NCBI GenBank assembly: GCA_021298725.1
Contig: JAJTDU010000005.1
Location: 1-64,000 of the forward strand
Direction of reading: 5' to 3'
DNA length: 64,000 nucleotides
From: Verrucomicrobiaceae bacterium
GTDB lineage: Bacteria > Verrucomicrobiota > Verrucomicrobiia > Verrucomicrobiales > Verrucomicrobiaceae
Shown here: positions 30,212 through 40,195 of the stretch, piece after piece
Numbering within the stretch: the first letter of the stretch is position 1
Layout: each line of letters begins with the position of its first letter
Notes under the pieces: generated by a model
Seen by the model: only the letters and a program-made list of their open reading frames with translations
Databases searched by the model: none
What the model was told of the DNA's origin: nothing
Position numbers and translations under genes: made by a program

Positions 30212-30991
30212 ATGATGGTTTGGGCGGTTAACCGCCGTATCTGGCAGCATGTGCGCGTGCCGAATTTCGTGGGGAGGAAGATCGTGAGTTTGAGCCCATG
30301 GGTTTTTCTCGCCGGCTTGTGCGGCAGCATGCTCTTGCATGGTGCCGATGCGATGCCGCCGCCTCAGGACGATGGAGCGATTCCGCCAGCCGTGAAGGAA
30401 GAGGATTTTGAGGCGCTGCTCACGAATTCACCGTTCACTCGCTCCCTCGGCGTTTCTGACTCGATCATTCTCACGGGCATCGCGCAATTCGAGAATGACG
30501 TCTTCGCCACCCTTCTCGATACCAAAACGATGGAGTCGCATGTGGTCTCGAAGACGGCCAACTTTCAGGGATGGCAGTTGGTCGGTGTCGGAGGAAATGC
30601 AGCCGAAATGCGGACATGGTCGGCCAAGATCCAGGTTCCAGGAGGAGAGGTCGTGTCCATCCGCTACCAACAGCCGCCGAAAAAGACCATCCTGGCAAAG
30701 TCGGGCGCTGGCTCCAGGGGCGGTTCGGCTGGAAACTCGCCGCCTTTGAGTTCCGCTCAAATGAACGAGGCGAAAAACGCCGCCGTGAACTACAAAGAAG
30801 GCTTTTCCTCCGACGGCTACCCCAGGGCACCGCCGCCAGAGATGGTGGCCAAACTCTCGCGCCTGAGCGTCTCGCAGCGCGAGGACATCAACCGCCAGAT
30901 GCTTGGCCTGCGCAACCAGGGCCTCGGCCTGGACGAGCGACGCAAGATCTATGAAAACTTGGTGGACCGTTCGGATCAGGGAAGGCGTTGA
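30212..30991 (+). CDS. Hypothetical secreted protein
   Basis: Hydrophobic N-terminus VSLSPWVFLAGLCGSMLLHGADA; no family recognised. Confidence 0.6.
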   Translation: MMVWAVNRRIWQHVRVPNFVGRKIVSLSPWVFLAGLCGSMLLHGADAMPPPQDDGAIPPAVKEEDFEALLTNSPFTRSLGVSDSIILTGIAQFENDVFATLLDTKTMESHVVSKTANFQGWQLVGVGGNAAEMRTWSAKIQVPGGEVVSIRYQQPPKKTILAKSGAGSRGGSAGNSPPLSSAQMNEAKNAAVNYKEGFSSDGYPRAPPPEMVAKLSRLSVSQREDINRQMLGLRNQGLGLDERRKIYENLVDRSDQGRR

Positions 30992-31076
30992 CGCCCTGCT
31001 TCACCCCAGAGCTGGCCTGGATGCGTGGATCACGAGTCCCGGGCCGATGACTTTTGAGCTTGTTTGTCGTGTAGGC

Positions 31077-31820
31077 TTATTTTTTCGCATCCGCCTCGGC
31101 GAGGAGCTGCTTGGCCTCATCCGCAGCGATCTCACGCACAAAAAGGTTCCGCCAGCGGATCTCGCCGCCGTGGGTTTGCAGCATGATGGGTCCTTTGCCT
31201 GGGTAGGGAACTGTTTTGTCGGGATAGTTTTCCATCGGTGCGCCATCGACGACGAGCTTGTCATTCAGCCACACCCAGGTGCGGGCGCCGATCTGGCGGA
31301 TGCGGAAGCTGTTCCATTCCCCGAAATCTTTGTCAGCGAGAACGAGCGGGTCGCGTCCGGGCGTGTCGGGTGTGTTGTTGAAGAGGCCACCAGAACCCAG
31401 GTGTGGCCTGCGGGTGGGCTTCGTAGGGTCAAAGACTTGGTTTTTGTCCCAGATCTGCACCTGGGGGACTCCGCGCAGGTAGATGCCGCTGTCGGCCTTT
31501 GGCACGGTCTTGTATTCGATGAGGAATTCCATGTCTCCAAACTCGGCGTCCGTGGTGGCGTAGGGGCCGTTGCCGTCGTTGACGAGTTCGCCGTTTTCCA
31601 CGCTCCAGTGGCTCGGAAACTCCTCGCGCATCTTGTTGAGCGCGGCGTCTTTCTTCTCGCCTTCGAGTTTCATGACGCTGTGTGGATTCAGGCCATGCCA
31701 GCCAGTGAGGTCTGTGCCATTGAAGATGGCTTTGAAGCCAGCGGGTGGGACCGGCTCTTTGGAGCAGGAGGCAAAGAGCACAGCCAAGGCGAGTGAAGAA
31801 AACAGAAGCGTCGGTTTCAT
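31077..31820 (-). CDS. DUF1080 (3-keto-disaccharide hydrolase-like) lipoprotein
   Basis: MKPTLLFSSLALAVLFASCSKE lipobox; FKAIFNGTDLTGWHGLNPHS, DSGIYLRGVPQVQIWD, GPIMLQTHGGEIRWRNLFVREI. Confidence 0.9.
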   Translation of the reverse strand: MKPTLLFSSLALAVLFASCSKEPVPPAGFKAIFNGTDLTGWHGLNPHSVMKLEGEKKDAALNKMREEFPSHWSVENGELVNDGNGPYATTDAEFGDMEFLIEYKTVPKADSGIYLRGVPQVQIWDKNQVFDPTKPTRRPHLGSGGLFNNTPDTPGRDPLVLADKDFGEWNSFRIRQIGARTWVWLNDKLVVDGAPMENYPDKTVPYPGKGPIMLQTHGGEIRWRNLFVREIAADEAKQLLAEADAKK

Positions 31821-31960
31821 GGGGGTGAAGTCATTCGTGCGCCGCTGCTGCATTCTTTCGCGGGGTCTCCAGTCGTGCGCGGACCGCCGAGTCGCTGAGG
31901 TTCATGTGCTGGCCAGGGCGGTGGTTTGAGTGTTGACGTGAAGGCGCGGCGCGTGCCAGC

Positions 31961-33217
31961 ATGCCACTTCATTCAATGGATTCCTCAACCCACCCCTCCC
32001 GCGCCCGTCAGATGGTGCTATTCTTTGCCGTTACGCTGGCGGTGATCACTTACATCGACCGGGTGTGCATCTCGCAGGCGGCACCGATGATGCAGGAGGA
32101 TCTGGGGCTGACGAAGACGCAGATGGGCTATGCTTTTGCGGCGTTTGGCTGGGCTTATGCGCTGTTTGAAATCCCCGGCGGATGGATGTGGTCGCTTTTC
32201 ACGGTGGCCACCGGCTGGGCGTGGAACTTGGCTTCGCTGGTCGTTTCGCGGTTTTTGTTCGGTGTGGGAGAGGCGGGGTGCTTTCCGAACCTAACGAAGG
32301 CCTTCACGCTGTGGTTCCCGGTGGCCGAGCGTGTCAAAGCGCAGGGCATTCTCTGGCTCAGCGCACGCTGGGGTGGAGCCTTCACGCCATTGCTCGTTGG
32401 TTGGATGCTTGCGAGCGGCGTGGAAGGGAAGGTTGGCCTCGGACTGCATTACAAGTGGGTGTTTTTGATCTTCGGACTGCTCGGCGTGGTGTGGGCGCTC
32501 TCATTTTTCCGCTGGTTTCGCGATCACCCCAAGGATCACCCGGCGGTGAATGCCGCGGAGCTGGCGCACATTGGTGAAACGGAGCCTCCGGGCGATCACG
32601 CCATGCCGTGGGCGCGGTTGGTGGCCTCGCGCACGGTATGGATGCTGTGGGGGCAGTACTTTTTCATGTCCTACGCCTGGTATTTCTACATCACCTGGTT
32701 CCCTACTTATCTGAAGGAGAAATTTATCACGCTGACGGACATGGAGCGTGCCTTGCTGGCCTGCGTGCCGTTGTTCTTCGGCGGGATCGGTTGTCTAGCC
32801 GCCGGGATGCTCTCCGCACGACTGGACCGGATGCTCGGCAGCATCGCCAGAACGCGGCGCTGGCTCGGGGTGGTTGGGATGAGTGTTGCGGGTGTGATGC
32901 TGCTGATCTCGATGCAAACGGATGCACCGGTCGCCTCCGTCCTGGCCATCGGGCTTGCGGCCTTGTGCAATGACTTGGCCATGCCCGGCGCATGGGGTGC
33001 CTGCATGGACGTGGGCGGACGTCACGCCGGGGCGCTTTCCGGCAGCATGAACATGATGGGCAACGCCGGCGGCGCGATCGCTCCGATGGTGGTGCCGCTG
33101 GTGCTCGCCGCCACGGACAACAACTGGGGAATGAACATCACGCTGTTTGCTGTGGCTTATTTCCTCGGTGCCGCGTGCTGGTTCTTCATCAACTCCGAAG
33201 AGCGGCTGCATGACTGA
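31961..33217 (+). CDS. Major facilitator superfamily transporter (ACS-like)
   Basis: YIDRVCISQAAPMMQEDLGLTKTQMGYAFAAFGWAYALFEIPGGW, 12 hydrophobic helices. Confidence 0.9.
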   Translation: MPLHSMDSSTHPSRARQMVLFFAVTLAVITYIDRVCISQAAPMMQEDLGLTKTQMGYAFAAFGWAYALFEIPGGWMWSLFTVATGWAWNLASLVVSRFLFGVGEAGCFPNLTKAFTLWFPVAERVKAQGILWLSARWGGAFTPLLVGWMLASGVEGKVGLGLHYKWVFLIFGLLGVVWALSFFRWFRDHPKDHPAVNAAELAHIGETEPPGDHAMPWARLVASRTVWMLWGQYFFMSYAWYFYITWFPTYLKEKFITLTDMERALLACVPLFFGGIGCLAAGMLSARLDRMLGSIARTRRWLGVVGMSVAGVMLLISMQTDAPVASVLAIGLAALCNDLAMPGAWGACMDVGGRHAGALSGSMNMMGNAGGAIAPMVVPLVLAATDNNWGMNITLFAVAYFLGAACWFFINSEERLHD

Positions 33218-33255
33218 ACCTGCGTACAAGCCTGTCCGCGCTCCCTTGGCCCGCT

Positions 33256-35066
33256 CTACTTCTTCTCCGTGTCAGTTTTGCCGCCGCCTTGGAGCTTTTT
33301 GAGGGCTACTTCAATGCGCTTGCGCGCCTTCGGCTCGGGCGTGTTCAATGCGTTGGCACGTTCGAGGTAGTCGAGGGCCTTGGCCTTGTCTCCGAGCGCT
33401 TGATGAGTGAGGCCGATGTGTTCGAGGATTTCGGCGTCTTCGGGGGCGATGGGCACCAGCAGCGCCTCGGCGCGCTGCAATTCCTTCAAAGCGGTGGGGT
33501 AGTTGCCTTTCTTGTAATGAAACCAGCCGAGACTGTCGATGTAGGCGGGTGTTTCTGGGAGGAGTTCGTTGGCCTTGGTGATGAGCTCGCCCGCCTTGTC
33601 GAGCTTGGTGTTCTGCTCCAGCCACATGTAGCCCAGGAAGTTCATCGTATTGGCAGCGGCCTTCGGTTCCTCACGCGGGGTGCGGGTGATGGACTTCTCC
33701 AGCATGCGGCCGGAGTCATCGAAACGCTGCATTCGCTCCAGGGTGATGCCGTATTGGTAATAAAAGACATAATCGAGCAACTCTGCCTGCGTGGAAGCCG
33801 CGTGTTTTTCTGCTTCGGCAAAGTGTTTCACGGAGGATGCCCAGTCCTCGCGTGAGCGATGCCCGATGGCGAGTTGATAATGCACCAGGGGGTGATCCGG
33901 GAACAAGCGCACGCTGCGCTGACCGAGGCGCAACATGCTTTCAAACTGCTGCGTCTGATAGAGCTGCCAGCCGAGTTTCACATAGTCGCCGATCTCACCG
34001 CCGCCGTTCTGGATCGCCGCCTCTAGCTGCGGGATGGCTTTTTCCGGCTGCTTGAGCTTGTCATACTCGATGGCGAGCAAGCGGCGCTGCTCGGCGTCAT
34101 TCGGCGCTTGTTTGACGATGGCTTCGAGTGTGCCGAGCGCCTTGTCCTTCTGCTCGGCAGCACCGTAGAGGCGGTAGAGGAGCTTGCGGGCCTCCAGGCT
34201 GTCGTGCTCGGCGGTCAGCTTCTCACAGAGCTGCCGTGCGCGGTCCAGCTCGTTCGTGAGTACGCAGTGCCGGGCGACTTCGAGCGTGACCTGCTCGGCA
34301 TCGCGCTTCGTGACGTTGTTCAGGGCGTTTTCAAAGAAGGGGGTAACGCGCTGGCGATATTCCATCTGAAACTCCGCCTGACCGAGCGGCCAGACACGTC
34401 CGGCGGTGCGGCCAGTGGCCAGCCAGAACTGCGGATCACGACTTGGCTGCCGTGCGGCTTGATTCATGACCTCCACGGCCTTCTCACGCTCGTTGAGCGT
34501 GAGGTAAAGCAGCGCCGCACCCTCGTAAACCTCCGCATGTGAGGGAAAACGCTGCAATGCCTCGGTCACGGCCTGGATCGGACGCTCATCCTTTTCAAAC
34601 AGATCCTCCGGCGGATACGTGCTGCAAAACCGCGCCAGATTCAGGAAGGTGCGGGGGAATACGGGCTGGCCCGCACGGCATCCTCGAGAATTTTCAACGC
34701 GGCAGGACGGCCCTGAAACTGCAGAGCGATGCTGGCGGTGTGCCCAGCCAGTTCCGCGTTGGTGGGATCGGCTTTGAAGACGGCTAGGTAATGCTCGAGC
34801 GCCTGACGCAGCTTTCCAGATGCTTCAAATTGAAGCGCGGTGCTGTAGTGGGCCAGGACATCGGCGTTGACCTCCCCGCCGGGCGAAAGCCGGAGGTCAG
34901 AGTGGTCAGACGCCTTGACGCCAAGGGACAAATCTGCCGGCGCGGCTGCCTGGAGAGACAAACCCACGCCGGACAGCGCTGCCATGCAGGCCACAAGATG
35001 GCAACACTGCATGGCACAACATTCGGCGCGTCGATGCCATCGATTCGCCCTGCGGAGACAAGCCAT
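33256..35066 (-). pseudogene. TPR-repeat protein, frameshifted near 34640
   Basis: Two TPR ORFs (34641..35066 and 33256..34569) join as ...ALKILEDAVRASPYSPAP|FLNLARFCSTYPPEDLFEKDERPIQAVTEALQRFPSHAEVYEG... across a +1/-1 shift. Confidence 0.75.
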
Positions 35067-35082
35067 GCCAGGAGGCTAGCGG

Positions 35083-35187
35083 TTACGACTTGTAGCGCAA
35101 ACGCTTCTTGTGACGGTTCGCGCGCATGCGCTTCTTGCGCTTGTGCTTATTGATCTTCGTTTTTCTCCGCTTTTTGAGCGATCCCAT
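35083..35187 (-). CDS. 34-aa basic AURKAIP1/COX24-domain-like small ribosomal protein
   Basis: MGSLKKRRKTKINKHKRKKRMRANRHKKRLRYKS read from sequence; GGAG Shine-Dalgarno 5' of ATG; below the ORF-track size cutoff. Confidence 0.88.
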   Translation of the reverse strand: MGSLKKRRKTKINKHKRKKRMRANRHKKRLRYKS

Positions 35188-35216
35188 GTTCGTGTTCTCC
35201 TGTGTGTTGGCTTGGT

Positions 35217-36101
35217 CTAGTGGACGACTTTATTTAACGGGTATTCCACGATGCCCTCGGCGCCCAGCGACTTGAGCCGCGGGATGATGTTGCGCACGGT
35301 GGCCTCGTCAATGACCGTTTCCACGGCCACCCATTCCGGGCTGGCGAGGTGCGAGACCGTCGGCGAGCGCTGCGAAGGCAGGCAGGCGACGACCTCATCG
35401 AGCTTTGCGGTGGGTACGTTCATCTTGAGACCCACCTTGTGACGGGCCTCCAGCGCACCTTTCAGCAGCAGCACGAGCGTCTCCATCTTCTGCCGCTTCC
35501 ATTCATCACGGGCGGCAGGTTTGCTGGAGACAAATTGGGGGTAGCTTTCCATCAGCGTGTCCACGATGCGCAGCTTGTTCGCGCGCAGGGACGAGCCGGT
35601 TTCCGTGATGTCCACGATGGCATCGACCATCTCCGGCACTTTCACTTCGGTGGCACCCCAGCTAAATTCCACCTCGGCTTCCACACCGTGCTTCGCGAGG
35701 TATTTCTTGGTCATTTCGACCGCCTCGGTGGCGATGCGCTTGCCCTGCAAGTCTTTCACGCTTTGCACGGGCGAGTCGTTTGGCACCACCAGCACCCAGC
35801 GCGTGGGCCAGGAAGTGGCCTTGCTGTAGCGCAAGTCGGTGATGACCTCGACATCAGCGCCGTTTTCCACGATCCAATCACGGCCGGTGATACCGCAGTC
35901 CAGGAAACCATGATCCACATAACGTCCGATCTCCTGCGCTCGGAGCAATCGGAGTTCCAGTTCCGCGTCGTCCACGGCAGGACGGTAGGATCGGGAAGAA
36001 ACGACGATGTTGAACCCCGCACGCTTGAACAATTCGAGCGTCGGCTCCTGCAGGCTGCCTTTTGGCAGTCCAAGGCGGAGAATATTCTTGGGTTCGGGCA
36101 T
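35217..36101 (-). CDS. hisG: ATP phosphoribosyltransferase (long form)
   Basis: [62 protein letters not shown]-terminal regulatory domain. Confidence 0.96.
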   Translation of the reverse strand: MPEPKNILRLGLPKGSLQEPTLELFKRAGFNIVVSSRSYRPAVDDAELELRLLRAQEIGRYVDHGFLDCGITGRDWIVENGADVEVITDLRYSKATSWPTRWVLVVPNDSPVQSVKDLQGKRIATEAVEMTKKYLAKHGVEAEVEFSWGATEVKVPEMVDAIVDITETGSSLRANKLRIVDTLMESYPQFVSSKPAARDEWKRQKMETLVLLLKGALEARHKVGLKMNVPTAKLDEVVACLPSQRSPTVSHLASPEWVAVETVIDEATVRNIIPRLKSLGAEGIVEYPLNKVVH

Positions 36102-36318
36102 GGTCGGGGGAAGGGGGCGCGAATCCTAGCGGCTTTTTTCCAGCTGGCGAGGGGAATTTCAGGTCAACTCACCCGCCTCTGTCATTGTGCCTCCCGCAGA
36201 CCGTTCGGCGGGACTTCCTCGCAAGGCAGCCATTTTTCAGGCCGCCTCGGGTCATGGACACCCAAAAAGCCCGGTTGACGCCCCCGCTTTGGGGAATACT
36301 CTCCGGCCTGCCGGACGC

Positions 36319-36334
36319 ATCAACAAATCATGAT
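36319..36334 (+). promoter_or_regulatory. Candidate regulatory motif shared with the ahcY leader
   Basis: ATCAACAAATCATGAT 31 nt upstream of the metK ATG, flanked by GGACG/CGTCC; 13/16 identical to ATCAACGCATCCTGAT of ahcY. Confidence 0.5.
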
Positions 36335-36365
36335 TCGTCCATATATAACCCACACGACCACCTCC

Positions 36366-37586
36366 ATGTCCCGCTCTTACATCTTCTCGTCCGAGTCCGT
36401 CGGCGAAGGCCATCCTGACAAAGTTGCCGATACCATCTCCGACGCCATCCTCGACGCCTGCCTCAAGATCGACCTGAAAAGCCGCGTCGCCTGCGAAACC
36501 TTCGTGAAGAGCAATGTCGTCGTCGTCGGTGGTGAGATCACCATTCCGAAGCTCCAGAACAAAAAGCTCGGCACCACCAAGCCCATCGACGAGGTCATCA
36601 ACGTCGGCCAGGTCATCCGTGACGCCATTCGCGGCATCGGTTACACGAATGTGGACGATGTTTTCCACGCCGACCAGATCTTCATCAACAACTACCTCAC
36701 CATCCAGAGCCCCGACATCGCTCAGGGCGTGGACGCCGCGGAAGCCGAAGGCAAAAAGCACGGCGAACAGGGCGCTGGCGACCAGGGCATCATGTTTGGT
36801 TATGCCTGCAATGAAACGCCCGAGCTCATGCCCGCGCCGATCATGTTTGCCCACCGCCTCGGCCGTGAGCTGACCCGCATCCGCAAAGCTGGCAAGCTCG
36901 CCAAGTGGCTCCGCCCGGACGCCAAGTCCCAGGTCTCCGTCGAATACGTCGATGGCAAGCCCACCCGCATCGTGAACGTCGTCATCTCCACCCAGCACAC
37001 CGCGGACGTGAGCCACGCCGAGATCGAGAAGTTCTGCATCGAGCAGGTCATCAAGAAGGTCCTGCCGAAGAACATGCTCACCAAGGACACCGAGTATCTC
37101 ATCAACCCGACCGGCAAGTTCGTCGTCGGTGGCCCGCAGGGCGACAGCGGCCTCACCGGCCGTAAAATCATCGTCGATAGCTACGGCGGCATGGGCCGTC
37201 ACGGCGGTGGTGCCTTCTCCGGCAAAGATCCGTCCAAAGTGGACCGCAGCGCCGCCTACATGGGCCGCTGGGTCGCCAAGAACGTCGTCGCCGCCGGCCT
37301 CGCCGCGAAATGCGAAGTGCAGTTCGCCTACGCCATCGGTCACCCGCTTCCCGTGAGCGTCCACATCGACAGCTTCGGCACCGGCACCATCAGCGACGAC
37401 ATGATCCTCGCCGCCGTGCTCAAAGTGTTCTCCTTCAAGCCTGCCGACATCGTCAAGCAGCTCAACCTCCTCCGCCCGATCTACTCGAAGACCACCAACT
37501 ACGGTCACTTCGGCAAGATCGACGACAAGGACATCACCTGGGAGCTCACCAACAAGGCCGACGCCCTCAAGAAAGCCGCGAAGTAA
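36366..37586 (+). CDS. metK: S-adenosylmethionine synthase
   Basis: [68 protein letters not shown]. Confidence 0.98.
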   Translation: MSRSYIFSSESVGEGHPDKVADTISDAILDACLKIDLKSRVACETFVKSNVVVVGGEITIPKLQNKKLGTTKPIDEVINVGQVIRDAIRGIGYTNVDDVFHADQIFINNYLTIQSPDIAQGVDAAEAEGKKHGEQGAGDQGIMFGYACNETPELMPAPIMFAHRLGRELTRIRKAGKLAKWLRPDAKSQVSVEYVDGKPTRIVNVVISTQHTADVSHAEIEKFCIEQVIKKVLPKNMLTKDTEYLINPTGKFVVGGPQGDSGLTGRKIIVDSYGGMGRHGGGAFSGKDPSKVDRSAAYMGRWVAKNVVAAGLAAKCEVQFAYAIGHPLPVSVHIDSFGTGTISDDMILAAVLKVFSFKPADIVKQLNLLRPIYSKTTNYGHFGKIDDKDITWELTNKADALKKAAK

Positions 37587-37611
37587 TTCGCCGCGATCCT
37601 TAAACCATCAC

Positions 37612-37644
37612 GAAAGCCGCGCAGCGACCCTGCGCGGCTTTTTT
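37612..37644 (+). terminator. Rho-independent terminator of metK
   Basis: AAAGCCGCGCAG-CGACC-CTGCGCGGCTTTTTT. Confidence 0.94.
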
Positions 37645-37785
37645 CTGCACCACGATCCCGGCAGCTGCTGCCTGGCGAGTCCGCCACACTTTCGTTCCAC
37701 GCTGACGCAGAAAACGCCTCGTAACGGCCTCCAGCGGTTGTTTCGCTTTCGAGCTTCACTGACGCAGGAAGACTCGTGCGTCTGC

Positions 37786-39705
37786 TCAAAACCCTGTCCG
37801 CGTCGGTTTGGAGCCGTTTTTCGATTTTAGCTCGATCCAGTCGATCTCGACCGGTGTGTCCTGCATCGGCAAATATAGTCGCACAATGCCCAGCGGGCCT
37901 TCAGCAGGCAGTTCGACGCTGATTTCCTCCCAGTCGCCGCCTTTCAGCGTGAAATCGATGCGCTGTTCTTTGCTTCCCGCACCGCCTGGGAGCCAGTCGA
38001 AGTGGCTGGAGCCGGCTTTGGCCTTGATGCGAAATTTCGCAGTCGTGGGGCCGCTGTGTTTGCCTGCGGAGAAACCCAGGAAGCACGCAGAGCCGATGTT
38101 GGTGAGGCGTAAGATGCCTTCTTTGACGGACGCTTGGCAATCGCGGGCCTTCCAGCCTTGCAGTGCAGGATCGCCGTCGTCCTTGCCTTTGGCGGCGGAT
38201 TTCGCGGGTACTTTGGCCTTGCCCTTCGGCTGCTGCTTGCCTTCGAGTTCGGGGCGATACTTCGCCGGATCAAAGGCCGGGTTCGGCACGGGCACAACGG
38301 CCTTCGTGTCGGTGAGAAAGCCTGCGATCAAAGCATCGAGTTCGGCCACGAGTTCGGGCTTCTGCGCGGCGAGGTTGTTTTTTTCGCCGAGATCCTCGCG
38401 CAGGTTGAAGAGCAGGTGACGATGCGCGCCCTTTTCGCCGCCGTGGAAGATGCGGATGAGCTTCCAGTCATCGCGATGCACCGAAACGGCCGGCGGCAGC
38501 CAATCTGGCACGCCAGGATTGTGCGGGAAGTATTGGAAGACCGCTTTGCCAGCCAGCGCATCGCCCTTCAGCGCAGGAAGGATGCTGTGGCCGTCGAAAG
38601 TAGCCGTCTCGCTCCGCGAGACGAGCTGAGGGCTTTCTTTAGCGGATGGAGTTTTCGATGAATTGGCAGCTTTGTTTGCTGGCGAAGCGCTTTGCTCATC
38701 TCGCGGAGCGAGATGGCTACTTTGCAAGCCCTCGAGCAGCGTGGGATAATAGTCCTCGCTTTGGATGATCGCATCGCTGCGGCTGCCCGGTTGGGCGATT
38801 CCAGGCCACACCACGACACCAGGCACGCGTGTGCCGCCTTCAAACATCGTCGCCTTGCCGCCGCGCAGCGGGCGGTTGCTGGTAGGCGTGGTGCCATCGA
38901 CTTCGTTGTACATGTTCCCGCCATTGTCGGCGGTGAAGATGATGATCGTGTTGTCGGCCAGCTTCAGCCGGTCGAGGCCATCGAGCAGCGTGCCGATGGC
39001 GTCGTCCATGCTCTGGATCATCGCCGCGTAGGTCGGGCTGCGCTGCGCGTCCTTAGGGTCGATTCGACCACGATGCGTCTCGATGTTCGCCTTCTTCGCA
39101 TCAAAGGGCGCATGCACACTGAACATCCAGTAGTTCAGGTAAAACGGCTTCGCTTTCTGCTGCTCGATCCACTTCACCGCCTCCGCCGCCGGTCCCGGAT
39201 GATGCGGCAGATCAAAATCAAAACCCTGCTGCAGCGGCGAATACGGTTCCGGCCCGAGGTGCCACTTGCCAAAATGCGCCGTCGCATAGCCCGCGTCCTT
39301 CAGCGTCTCCGCCAGCGTGCGATACTCCGTCTTCAACCGCGTCACGGGATCAGGCATGATCGCCTTCTGATCCGCTGGAGCCTTCTTGCCCGTCGTCGCC
39401 TGCAAAACGACCCGCGGCTCGTGGCAGTTCGGCACCGTGATGCCCGTGCGTGCCGGACTTTGCCCCGTGAGCAACGCCGACCGCGTCGGCGAACATAGCG
39501 GACTGGCCGAATACGCCCGCGTGAACGTCATCCCGCGCTTTGCGAGCCTCTCGACGTTCGGCGTCTGGTAATACGTCGTCGTGCCGTAAAGCGTCGTGTC
39601 ACTCCAGCCGAGATCGTCGGCGAGAATGACGATGACGTTCGGCTGCGCCGCGAAAGCGGAGAGCGACGAGCCAAGGGAGAAAAGAAAGAGAAGAGAGCGA
39701 AGCAT
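37786..39705 (-). CDS. Sulfatase (arylsulfatase family) with C-terminal beta-sandwich-like domain
   Basis: [36 protein letters not shown] (C-S-P-T-R sulfatase motif), HFGKWHLG. Confidence 0.95.
   Translation of the reverse strand: MLRSLLFLFSLGSSLSAFAAQPNVIVILADDLGWSDTTLYGTTTYYQTPNVERLAKRGMTFTRAYSASPLCSPTRSALLTGQSPARTGITVPNCHEPRVVLQATTGKKAPADQKAIMPDPVTRLKTEYRTLAETLKDAGYATAHFGKWHLGPEPYSPLQQGFDFDLPHHPGPAAEAVKWIEQQKAKPFYLNYWMFSVHAPFDAKKANIETHRGRIDPKDAQRSPTYAAMIQSMDDAIGTLLDGLDRLKLADNTIIIFTADNGGNMYNEVDGTTPTSNRPLRGGKATMFEGGTRVPGVVVWPGIAQPGSRSDAIIQSEDYYPTLLEGLQSSHLAPRDEQSASPANKAANSSKTPSAKESPQLVSRSETATFDGHSILPALKGDALAGKAVFQYFPHNPGVPDWLPPAVSVHRDDWKLIRIFHGGEKGAHRHLLFNLREDLGEKNNLAAQKPELVAELDALIAGFLTDTKAVVPVPNPAFDPAKYRPELEGKQQPKGKAKVPAKSAAKGKDDGDPALQGWKARDCQASVKEGILRLTNIGSACFLGFSAGKHSGPTTAKFRIKAKAGSSHFDWLPGGAGSKEQRIDFTLKGGDWEEISVELPAEGPLGIVRLYLPMQDTPVEIDWIELKSKNGSKPTRTGF
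38598..38723. repeat. GTAG-type REP pair (BIME-like) inserted in frame in sulfatase
   Basis: AAAGTAGCCGTCTCGCTCCGCGAGACGAG ... CTCATCTCGCGGAGCGAGATGGCTACTTT; arms 27/29 identical, each a hairpin. Confidence 0.92.
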
Positions 39706-39898
39706 CGCGGCCTGAAACGTCGTCCGCGGCCAGACATTCCGGCAAAGTCACTTATGACGCATCCGAGCAAGCATCAGAAGAAGGTGCCAAACTGCGAAGC
39801 CGCCTTTGCCATCTTCAGTCGGCAAAACCACGACTCCGCTCGGAGTCATCATGCTGATCTCATTGAACCCTTTGATTGCGTTTGGCTAATCTCACCAA

Positions 39899-40195
39899 GT
39901 GCACACGGGCGAGCATCCGCTCTTCACTTGCTACGCGGAGAGCGATGACGGCATCCATTGGCGGAAGCTGGAACTCGGTTTGCACGAGTTCAAAGGCTCG
40001 AAGGCGAAAAACAACGTCATCCCGCATGGCAAGATGGGGAAGGTGAATCCCGATGGCGGTCATCCAGCCGTCTTCAAAGACGAAAACCCCAACGCGCCTG
40101 CCGATGCGAAATACAAAACCGTCGTGCGCTCAAACTCGCCGAAGGGGCTGCTCGCGCTGAAGGACGCGGATCTTTACTCGATCAAGTTTGAGTAG
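39899..40195 (+). pseudogene. Remnant of glycosyl-hydrolase-like beta-propeller protein
   Basis: HTGEHPLFTCYAESDDGIHWRKLELGLHEFKGSKAKNNVI...LLALKDADLYSIKFE; begins and ends abruptly. Confidence 0.6.

Noticed and set aside
30223-30236. GGCGGTTAACCGCC palindrome as another RAYT REP copy
   Set aside because: Only half of the element, no partner hairpin and no clear GGAG tetranucleotide
36252-37508. 418-aa - strand ORF
   Set aside because: Antisense of metK
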